Part shown: positions 41,272 to 48,874 of the stretch, piece by piece
Layout: each line of letters starts with the position of its first letter
Numbering within the stretch: the first letter of the stretch is position 1
The notes under the pieces: model-generated
Seen by the model: only the letters and a program-made list of their open reading frames with translations
Databases searched by the model: none
What the model was told of the DNA's origin: nothing
Position numbers and translations under genes: made by a program
Assembly (NCBI GenBank): GCA_003249035.1
Contig: QBMK01000002.1
Span: 82,495 to 146,494 of the forward strand
Source of the DNA: Pseudanabaena sp.
GTDB lineage: Bacteria > Cyanobacteriota > Cyanobacteriia > Pseudanabaenales > Pseudanabaenaceae
Reading direction: 5' to 3'
DNA length: 64,000 nt

Positions 41272-42774
41272 CTAGTGGCTATTAACACCCGCCATGATCT
41301 TCTCCATCACTTGGTCAACCGTGAAACTAGCCGCCTTCTGTCGAGGGGGAAACTCTAGGAAGGTGGATAAGAATTGACCAACAATGGGCTGAGCTGCCAA
41401 CACCAAGGGAATATGGTCGAACATCCAATCCCAGTAGCTATTAGAGGTGATATCGGCAAACTCGTAGGGATCGGTACGCAGGTTAAACAACTTCGGAACC
41501 CGCAGTACGACAAAGGGTTCTGCCCAGATCTGACAAGTGCCTTGAACTCGCTGTTCCATGAAAACTATTTTCCAGTTGTCATAGCGCATAGCCATTAGGT
41601 CGCCGTCATCACTGAAGTAAAAGAACTCAACTCGTGGGCTTTTCTTCACCTCGCCCTTCAGGTAAGGCAATAGGTTGTAGCCATCGAGATGCACCTTGAA
41701 GGTCTTATTGCCTGCTTGATGACCCTTGAGTAGTTTTTCTTTAATGTCAGGATCGCCCGCCGCCGCAACTATAGTCGGCAACATATCCATGTGACTGACA
41801 ATTTCATTAGAGATGGTACCTGGGGCAATTACTCCGGGCCAGCGCATCAGAGCAGGAATGCGGAAAGCTCCCTCCCAGTTTGAATTCTTTTCACTCCGAA
41901 ATGGCGACGTGCCAGCATCTGGCCAAGAGTTTTTGTGAGGACCGTTATCAGTCGAGTACTGCACGATCGTGTTGTCGGTAATGCCAAGAGCATCAATATA
42001 ATCTAGCAACTCGCCCACGAACTTGTCGTGATCGATCATAACGTCATGGTATTCCGACTGCCAGCGACCAGACTGACCGATACTTTCGGGCTTGGGATGG
42101 GTGCGGAAATGCATGTGGGTGGCGTTAACCCAAGCAAAGAAAGGTACACCTGCCTTCACTTGGCGATCGATGAAATCCTTAGCTTTGACAAGAACTTCAT
42201 CATCAATGGTTTCCATGCGCTTTTTCGTCAGCGAACCAGTGTCAACAATTGTTTGGGTTCCGTCTGGATTGGCATGAGAATGCAGCACACCACGAGGCCC
42301 GAAATTTTTCCTGTAGTTAGGAAAGTCGGCGGCGGGAGGATAATCTCTTAATTCTGGTTCTTCTTCGGCATTCAAGTGATAGAGATTACCAAAGAACTCA
42401 TCGAATCCATGCATGGTGGGCAGCATTTCATCTTTGTCGCCTAGGTGATTCTTGCCAAATTGACCAGTGGCATAGCCCATCGGCTTCAATAGCTCGGCAA
42501 TGGTGGGATCTTCATCGCGCATCCCCAAGGTGGCTCCAGGCATCCCCACCTTGCTCAAGCCAGTACGCAAAGTGCATTGACCCATAATGAAGGAAGATCG
42601 TCCAGCCGTGCAGCTTTGCTCGCCGTAATAATCTGTAAATAGAATGCCTTCTTTGGCAATGCGATCAATGTTGGGTGTTTTATAGCCCATCAGACCGTGA
42701 GAGTAACAACTGAGGTTGGACTGACCGATGTCATCACCCCAGATAATCAGAATGTTAGGTTTATCTGTTGCCAT
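41272..42774 (-). CDS. arylsulfatase, type I (formylglycine)
   Basis: A 500-residue alkaline-phosphatase-superfamily sulfatase: NILIIWGDDIG binds the metal, and the active-site motif CTAGRSSF places the cysteine that becomes formylglycine at residue 55 (C-x-A-x-R). FGKNHLG and STDNGPHKNSWPDAGTSPFRSEK add more ligands. It cleaves sulfate esters. No signal peptide is visible, so the enzyme is probably cytosolic or its export is unusual. A maturation enzyme (SumF or anSME) is not in the window. Confidence 0.92.
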   Translation of the reverse strand: MATDKPNILIIWGDDIGQSNLSCYSHGLMGYKTPNIDRIAKEGILFTDYYGEQSCTAGRSSFIMGQCTLRTGLSKVGMPGATLGMRDEDPTIAELLKPMGYATGQFGKNHLGDKDEMLPTMHGFDEFFGNLYHLNAEEEPELRDYPPAADFPNYRKNFGPRGVLHSHANPDGTQTIVDTGSLTKKRMETIDDEVLVKAKDFIDRQVKAGVPFFAWVNATHMHFRTHPKPESIGQSGRWQSEYHDVMIDHDKFVGELLDYIDALGITDNTIVQYSTDNGPHKNSWPDAGTSPFRSEKNSNWEGAFRIPALMRWPGVIAPGTISNEIVSHMDMLPTIVAAAGDPDIKEKLLKGHQAGNKTFKVHLDGYNLLPYLKGEVKKSPRVEFFYFSDDGDLMAMRYDNWKIVFMEQRVQGTCQIWAEPFVVLRVPKLFNLRTDPYEFADITSNSYWDWMFDHIPLVLAAQPIVGQFLSTFLEFPPRQKAASFTVDQVMEKIMAGVNSH

Positions 42775-43127
42775 TTTCCTTGGTTTATCAATAATTTTAG
42801 CATCCTTACAGGTATTAAGAGTATAACTATGACGACCTAGTAATCCTAAAGAAAATATAAAGAGAATGCGATTCTAAATCGCTAAAGCAGATCAAAAAAA
42901 CTATTCTCTTCGCAATCATTCACGGCATTTATTCAGCGAGAAGAGAGTATAATTTCAATTCAATAGTGCCTTGAGAGATTTACGGATTGCCATCACTGCA
43001 ACTTTAGTCTCAGAAACTTCTGGATTGCAGAAGCGCCTAAAGGGAGTTCATTTTTTGCGGATATAGCTGAGTGAAACTATCGCAAAACAAAGGATATCTT
43101 AATTTTTTTCTTAAAAATTTTTTAATT
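42775..43127. other. intergenic region with no recognised feature
   Basis: This 353-bp AT-rich gap separates the divergent sulfatase and DUF2808 genes. A TATAAT-like hexamer is at 42,948-42,953, without a good -35. No repeat family member was seen. Confidence 0.4.
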
Positions 43128-43694
43128 ATGTTATACAAAAAGACTCTACTAGCTTCAATTTTTCTCGGTTCCTTAAGTTTCTGCCTAGCCTCCACACTCC
43201 ATTGGAACAATTCGTCAGTTCAAGCGATTGAGCTACAAGACGGCAAGACCTATTTTTTACAGCCGCCTACCTTGGTCGATGCTTACACAACCATCAATGT
43301 GATCAATTCGTGGAGTGCAATTTACTACTACACGATTCAGACGGCTGCTAATGCTGGGGTGCCTTTGCAGTCAGTTGCGATCGCGCAGACTCAGGGCGGT
43401 GATACAGTCGAGTTTCGGATCGGTGCGACTACTACCTATACTCAAGATGCTGGGGGCGATCGCACCCAAATCCAGAGCAAAACGACCCTAAATCCAGAGA
43501 CTAACACTCTATCAATTGTTTTCGATCCGCCTGTTCCCCCCGGCAAAGCCGTAGTGATTAGACTGCTACCATCAAGCAATCCTCGCTTTCCGGGAGTGTA
43601 CTTATTCGGCGTTACGGCTTTCCCTCCAGGGGCTAAACCATTTGGGCAATTTTTAGGTTACGGAAGGCTATCTTTTTTTAGTCCTAGACGCTGA
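43128..43694 (+). CDS. DUF2808 family secreted protein, copy 1
   Basis: A 188-residue protein from ATG 43,128, chosen because the paralogue downstream has the same length and start context. The signal peptide (LLASIFLGSLSFCLASTL) is followed by the mature DUF2808 domain: FLQPPTLVDAYTTI, VPLQSVAIAQTQGGDTVEF, KTTLNPETNTLSIVFDPPVPPGK and GVYLFGVTAFPPG. The fold is predicted to be an immunoglobulin-like beta-sandwich in the cell envelope. The function is unknown. Confidence 0.88.
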   Translation: MLYKKTLLASIFLGSLSFCLASTLHWNNSSVQAIELQDGKTYFLQPPTLVDAYTTINVINSWSAIYYYTIQTAANAGVPLQSVAIAQTQGGDTVEFRIGATTTYTQDAGGDRTQIQSKTTLNPETNTLSIVFDPPVPPGKAVVIRLLPSSNPRFPGVYLFGVTAFPPGAKPFGQFLGYGRLSFFSPRR

Positions 43695-43848
43695 TGGCTC
43701 TTCAATCTAGTCTTAAGAATTGATAGGCGGCGCTAATCAATTCTTGGGTTTTATGTCCTAGTACACTTTGCGACAGCTATTAATGCTTCATGATGTAATA
43801 TAACTTTTCGAGGGGTTGCGCGAATAGCACCCATTAATTTTTTAAGCT

Positions 43849-44415
43849 ATGCTGCACAAAAAGACTGTACTTGCCTCAATTTTTCTCGGATCCCTAGGTT
43901 TCTGCCTAGCCTCAACTTTGCCTTGGAACAATCCTTTGGTTCAAGCAGTGGAGCTGCAAAACGGTAAAACCTATTTTTTGCAACCGCCTACCTTGATTGA
44001 GGCTTACACGACTATCTATGCGGTCAATGTATGTTGTGCAACTTACTTCTTCAAGATTCAGACTGCTGCTAACGCCGGTGTGCCTTTGCAGACAGTAACG
44101 ATCGCTCAAACTCAGGGCGTCGACACGGTCGAGTTTCAGCTTGATGCAACAATTACCTACGCTAAAGATGCAAGTGGCGACATCCCACTCCGAAGCAAAA
44201 CGACTCTAAATCCAGAGACCAATACCCTATCAATAGTTTTCGATCCACCTGTTCCCGCAGGCAAAACTGTGATGATTGGCTTACGTCCCTCCACCAATCC
44301 CCGTTTTGATGGCGTGTATTTATTCGGCGTTAATGCTTTTCCTACAGGTGATAAACCCTTCGGACAATTTCTAGGTTATGGAAGGCTAACTTTTTATAGT
44401 GCTTCGGTCAGATAA
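43849..44415 (+). CDS. DUF2808 family secreted protein, copy 2
   Basis: A 188-residue close paralogue of the previous gene, with signal peptide VLASIFLGSLGFCLASTL and the same sequence of conserved blocks (FLQPPTLIEAYTTI, KTTLNPETNTLSIVFDPPVPAGK). Its predicted cysteines (VNVCCATYFF) are unique to this copy. It follows copy 1 by 154 nt; both come from a tandem duplication. Confidence 0.88.
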   Translation: MLHKKTVLASIFLGSLGFCLASTLPWNNPLVQAVELQNGKTYFLQPPTLIEAYTTIYAVNVCCATYFFKIQTAANAGVPLQTVTIAQTQGVDTVEFQLDATITYAKDASGDIPLRSKTTLNPETNTLSIVFDPPVPAGKTVMIGLRPSTNPRFDGVYLFGVNAFPTGDKPFGQFLGYGRLTFYSASVR

Positions 44416-44519
44416 AAAGTCAGTCAGATTTTTGAAACTATAGCCACTATGAGTTCTGAAAACAGCGAATAATAAAAGCCTAAATAGATTAGGAAAGCTT
44501 TGCCCATTTCATCTGTTTA

Positions 44520-44619
44520 TACTAATCCACAAAAGTGTCGTCACACTTTTGTGGATTGAAAACCAAACCCAGCAAAGGTTTTAAAGCACAAAATGGCGTA
44601 GCCATTTTATGCTTTGGTA
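44520..44619 (-). mobile_element. MITE-like element copy 4
   Basis: A 100-bp copy beginning TACTAATCCACAAAAGTG and ending TGCTTTGGTA, with TTA target duplications (44,517-44,519 and 44,620-44,622). It lies 30 bp upstream of the disrupted ClC gene start. Confidence 0.85.
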
Positions 44620-44648
44620 TTAGGCTTTTATTTGGATATATTTATTGA

Positions 44649-45958
44649 ATGAAGATCATGCACAAGCTATCGCGAATGTTTAAACAAAAAGGTATTGGAA
44701 ACCATCAATTAACTTTTGGGAAGATTCTCTTTTATGCAGCTTGTCTTGGTGTCGGCATTGGCTGTCTGTCAACTTGCTACTACTTCGTCCTCCAGTGGGG
44801 ATTGCAAGCAGTGTGGACTACTTACCCTCTGCTTTAAATTTGGATCCCAATAACTTTCAAGGCTATGCATGGGTTCTCACAACGATCGGTGGGTTACTAG
44901 TTGGCCTGAGCGTGCATTACTTAGGTGCACCCACTGGTATCAATGCGGCAATTGATGAGATCCACAAGGAAGGGCGAATTGATTATCGACTAACTCCTGG
45001 GATGATAGTTGCCTCATTATTGTCTTTGATTTTTGGCAGCAGTGCTGGGCCAGAAAGCCCATTAGTCGATATCAACGGTCGCGTAGGCAGTTGGCTAGGT
45101 GATAAGCTTAAACTGTCCGAAGGTAATACCCGGATTTTGACATTTTGCGGAATTAGTGCTGCATTGGGAGCTTTTTTTGGTTCTCCCCTCGGTAGTGCAA
45201 TGCTAGCTCTAGAGTTACCGCATCGGTTTGGGCTAGAGTACTACGAGGCGATAGTTCCAGCGATCGTATCAGCGACTATTAGCTTTGCAATCTTTCGCTC
45301 TCTCACTGGACATATCATCGGAGGCTTCTACGAGTTCCCTACCTCTCCTCCTTTTCTTCCGCATCATCTAATCTTTGCCGTCTTACTAGGAGTGCTTGGA
45401 GCCGCTGTAGCAAGTCTTTTTATCTTTATTTTTCGAGGCACTCAGAGGTTAACCCAAGCAGTCCCACTTCACCCCATCCTATTAACAATATTAGGAGGAT
45501 TGGGACTCGGACTCACAGCTGCAATTTTCCCGCTAACTTTATTTTATGGAGAACACCAAATACAAATTATTATCGACAAGGGCGCCCAAATAGGATGGGG
45601 ATTGCTTATATTAATTGCCATAGTCAAAATGTTTACAGTCAGTTTGAGCTTACATTCTGGTTTTCGTGGTGGATTCATCTTCCCAATATTCTTTATTGGA
45701 GCTGCGATCGGAATGGCGTTGAGTCTACTGATTCCTTCTATACCTCCATCCGTCATCATGCTTTGTATGATGGCATCGGTTACGGTTGCAGTCATGAAAA
45801 CGCCCGTGAGCATCCCGATAATACTAACAGTTATTTCCGATACGAATCTGATTCCCACGATCGCAGTTGCCTCAACTGTGAGTTTCCTTTTAACTATGAA
45901 AATCTCATTAATCCCAACCCAGCGATCGCGCAATTCGACTCCTGAAAAGTTACTCTAG
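44649..45958 (+). pseudogene. ClC-type chloride channel/antiporter gene with a frameshift
   Basis: The N-terminal part (62 residues, KILFYAACLGVGIGCLSTCYYFVLQWGLQAVWTTYP) stops at 44,837. The rest continues in another frame (from SALNLDP near 44,827) for about 375 residues. One base appears lost between 44,815 and 44,837. The body has the ClC signatures: GSSAGPESP with the gating Glu, GISAALGAFFGSPLGSAMLALE, and GFRGGFIFP. The frameshift could be a true mutation or a sequence error, since the downstream frame is intact. Confidence 0.75.
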
Positions 45959-45986
45959 TTTTGACCTCAACGCATCCGTAAGAAAT

Positions 45987-46041
45987 TACAGTCTAGATAT
46001 ACCTAAAAAATACCGTAGAGGATAGCCAAAAAGGCGAATAT
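45987..46041 (-). repeat. duplicated 3' end of the DUF202 gene
   Basis: This 55-bp stretch matches 55,168-55,222 at 52 of 55 positions. In that copy it is the last 13 codons plus stop of the DUF202 gene and its downstream bases. Here only this piece is present. Confidence 0.75.
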
Positions 46042-46104
46042 CACGGTTCAGTTTAATCGCGTCATGACCAAGTTATAGATTTGCGCCGCCTCAAACTCTC
46101 TAGA

Positions 46105-48300
46105 TCACAACCTTTCAAAAAACTGTCCAATCACGCCGACAAGTTGTTCTAGTTCTAAAGGTTTACTGAGATATTGATTAGCACCCGCTTCAAGACAAAG
46201 CTCTTGATCTCCTTGCATAGCTCTCGCTGTTAGGGCAATGATCGGTACTTTAGCCAGTTTTGAGTCAGCGCGTATCAGTCGGGTTGCTTGTAGCCCGTCC
46301 ATCACAGGCATTTGAATATCCATTAGGATGATGTCTGGCTGGTGAGTCTTTGCCATAGCCACTCCCTCTTCGCCATTTTTTGCTATAACCACTCGATATT
46401 TATAAGCACTTAGATAAGATGTGAAGGTCTGAACATTAGCTTCATTGTCTTCGACAAGTAAGATAAGCGGCGCGATCGCATTTTTTGACTTGGCGGTAGG
46501 TAATGAGAATGGCGTGATTAGCTCAGGCGATCGCGTGGTGGATGCGGACATTTGATAGGGTAGAGCGACAGTAAATGTACTTCCTTGACCGATCTCACTT
46601 GTGACCAAAACCTGACCATCATGAAGTTCAGCAATCTGCTTAACCATTACTAGCCCCAATCCAGTGCCTTCATATTCACGGTTTAGTCCACTGTCGAGCT
46701 GTACAAAGGGTTGAAATAGTCGGTGTAAATCTTTACTAGCAATGCCAATCCCTGTGTCGGTAACTTGAAAAAGAATCATGGGCAAATCTTGATCTTTTAA
46801 TTGCTTTGGAACAATCGCTTCACCTTGCCATGTATCACCACAGCCAACGGAAACTAAAAGACTGACTTTTCCCTTTTTGGGAGTAAATTTTACGGCATTG
46901 ACCAAGAGATTAATTAAAATCTGTCTGAGGCGGCGCTCATCGACCAAAATATTGCTGATATTCGGAGCGATATTGCTATAAACTTCTACACGCTTTTGAA
47001 ATGCTTGCTGCTTGACATAGACCAAACTTGAATCGCAGACGTTCTGCACTGAAACCGATTCAAGATCGAGTTCGACTTTGCCTGATGAAATTTTTGATAG
47101 GTCAAGAATGTCATTAATCAGTTCTAGTAGATGTCGTCCTCCTTTTCTAATGGCGATCAGTGCTTTCTGTTGGCGTTCATTTATGGAGCCTAACATTTCC
47201 TTTTGCAATATTTCTGACATACCCAACACCGCAGTCAATGGGGTGCGGAGTTCGTGGCTCATGTTAGCGAGAAATTCATCCTTGAGTCTTGTCGCTTTAA
47301 TTAGTTGTTCATTAGTTTGGAGTAGTTGTTCTTCGACTTCTTTGCGATCGCTAACATTAAAATTAACCCCGATGATCCTTTGAGCTATGCCTTCCGCATC
47401 TCTCAATACGGTTCCATAGGAGTGAATAAAATGAATACTTTGATCGGGATGGACGATCCTAAACTCAGATTCATATTTCTCCTCTTCGAGGATGGCTTGC
47501 TGGAGTACTGATTCGGCAGCAACACGATCTTCGGGATGTAGAGCGTTTGCCCAAACATTGTAGAGATCTAGGGCTGGACTCTCCGTGACTGCATATAGTT
47601 CGTGCATTCGCTCATCCCAATGGATGGTATTCGCGACAATTTCCCATTCCCAACAACCGATCTCTCCAGATTTTAGTGACAAGGTAAGTCGCTCTGATAG
47701 TCTTTCGAGTTCTGCTTCGCGTTTTTGGAGTTGATTTGTATATTGTTGGAGATTTTGCAGGAGTTCTTGTTGTCGTTGTTGCGATCGCATTAGTTGCTGA
47801 TTAATCGCGATGCGATCGCGTACTTGACTGACACTGATACAGAGAGAAACTGCGCTAACATCTCTTTTTTCTAGATAGTCAGCCGCCCCTAGTTTCATGG
47901 CTCTTACGGCAGTCTGTTCGTCACCCTGACCTGTCAAAACAATTACAGGCAATCGTTGTTCGTTGATCCCTTCACTAAAAGCTTCAAGAAACTCTAGTCC
48001 ATCTCCATCAGGTAATTTCACATCTAGCAGTACTATCTCAGGGCTTTGCGATCGCCACATTTCTAGCCCATCTTCTAGGTTTTCCGCCTCAATGATTTCA
48101 TAAGTGTAGTCTGGATCAGATTGTAGATAACGGATATAGGTATCGCGATCGATATCGGAATCATCCACAATCAGAATTCTGGTCAAAGTTTCGGTCGAAA
48201 TTTGGGTAGGTCGAACTTCATTGTTTTTGGATTCTAACAATGGAGGGGCGAAGGTAGTGGCATACAAAGAAGGCATAGGCTCAGGTGTTGAATTGTCCAT
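46105..48300 (-). CDS. hybrid sensor histidine kinase (REC-PAS-HK-REC)
   Basis: A 731-residue protein. Order: receiver domain (about 42-165, DDSDID and LLDVKLPDGDG), coiled coil, PAS domain (about 205-320, with ENLEDGLEMW-like start in the receiver and RIIGVNFNVSDRKEVE at the PAS end), histidine kinase with the phospho-acceptor in MSHELRTPLTAVLG, N box (NLLVNAVKFTP), G boxes (DTGIGIASKDL, GTGLGLVMVK), and a C-terminal receiver (LVEDNEANVQTF, MDIQMPVMDG). It is in the same operon as the response regulator, overlapping its end by 20 nt, and the bacteriophytochrome. Confidence 0.93.
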   Translation of the reverse strand: MDNSTPEPMPSLYATTFAPPLLESKNNEVRPTQISTETLTRILIVDDSDIDRDTYIRYLQSDPDYTYEIIEAENLEDGLEMWRSQSPEIVLLDVKLPDGDGLEFLEAFSEGINEQRLPVIVLTGQGDEQTAVRAMKLGAADYLEKRDVSAVSLCISVSQVRDRIAINQQLMRSQQRQQELLQNLQQYTNQLQKREAELERLSERLTLSLKSGEIGCWEWEIVANTIHWDERMHELYAVTESPALDLYNVWANALHPEDRVAAESVLQQAILEEEKYESEFRIVHPDQSIHFIHSYGTVLRDAEGIAQRIIGVNFNVSDRKEVEEQLLQTNEQLIKATRLKDEFLANMSHELRTPLTAVLGMSEILQKEMLGSINERQQKALIAIRKGGRHLLELINDILDLSKISSGKVELDLESVSVQNVCDSSLVYVKQQAFQKRVEVYSNIAPNISNILVDERRLRQILINLLVNAVKFTPKKGKVSLLVSVGCGDTWQGEAIVPKQLKDQDLPMILFQVTDTGIGIASKDLHRLFQPFVQLDSGLNREYEGTGLGLVMVKQIAELHDGQVLVTSEIGQGSTFTVALPYQMSASTTRSPELITPFSLPTAKSKNAIAPLILLVEDNEANVQTFTSYLSAYKYRVVIAKNGEEGVAMAKTHQPDIILMDIQMPVMDGLQATRLIRADSKLAKVPIIALTARAMQGDQELCLEAGANQYLSKPLELEQLVGVIGQFFERL

Positions 48301-48787
48301 AACTAGGTAAAACCGTGAATTGGAACCAATTTTGAAACAGAATTTGCACAGTCTGCTGCATTTCTAAAACGCCCATCGGCTTGAGCATGTATGAATTTGC
48401 GCCATATCGGTAACAAGTTTGAATATCGTGAGCGCTACTAGAAGTAGACAAAACGATAACTGGAATCATTTGCAGATCGGGAGTTTCTTTAACCTTCTTG
48501 ATGATGTCACGTCCATCAGTACCAGGAAGGTTCAGATCGAGCAGGATGCCAACGGGTAGAGGTGCTTTTAGGTTTTGATAATCTCCTTGACGAAATAGGT
48601 AATCTAACGCTTCATCCCCATCTTCAAATCGTAAAAACTTATACTGCGATCGCATAAATAGGTCGAGATTTTGAGTGACCCGCAAAAAGGTATAGAAATC
48701 TTCATCACTATCTTCAATAATCATGATGACAGGATGAGTGAGGTCATCCCAAGCTGAAGTCAATAGCCTTTGCGCGTAAGATTTCAT
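48281..48787 (-). CDS. Rcp1-type response regulator
   Basis: A 168-residue single receiver: acidic pocket in MIIEDSDEDF, phosphorylatable Asp in LLDLNLPGTDG, conserved Thr/Ser in VLSTSSS, and Lys in YMLKPMG. It is the Rcp type that pairs with phytochromes, with no output domain. The start ATG at 48,787 follows directly on an 8-bp tandem repeat and no Shine-Dalgarno is visible. It overlaps the following hybrid kinase gene by 20 nt. Confidence 0.92.
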   Translation of the reverse strand: MKSYAQRLLTSAWDDLTHPVIMIIEDSDEDFYTFLRVTQNLDLFMRSQYKFLRFEDGDEALDYLFRQGDYQNLKAPLPVGILLDLNLPGTDGRDIIKKVKETPDLQMIPVIVLSTSSSAHDIQTCYRYGANSYMLKPMGVLEMQQTVQILFQNWFQFTVLPSYGQFNT

Positions 48788-48788
48788 A

Positions 48789-48857
48789 GTGGGAGAGTGG
48801 GAGAGTGGGAGAGTGGGAGAGTGGGAGAGTGGGAGAGTGGGAGAGTGGGAGAGTGGG
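48789..48857. repeat. 8-bp tandem repeat (GTGGGAGA), about 8.6 units
   Basis: GTGGGAGA is repeated about 8.6 times without change over 69 bp, in the gap between the phytochrome stop and the response-regulator start. On the coding (minus) strand the repeat reads CTCTCCCAC right up to the start codon, where a ribosome-binding site would be expected. Confidence 0.92.
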
Positions 48858-48874
48858 CTTCGCTTTAGGTGAAA

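Noticed and set aside
48789-48857. Possible CRISPR array
   Set aside because: The units are 8-bp perfect tandem repeats without spacers.
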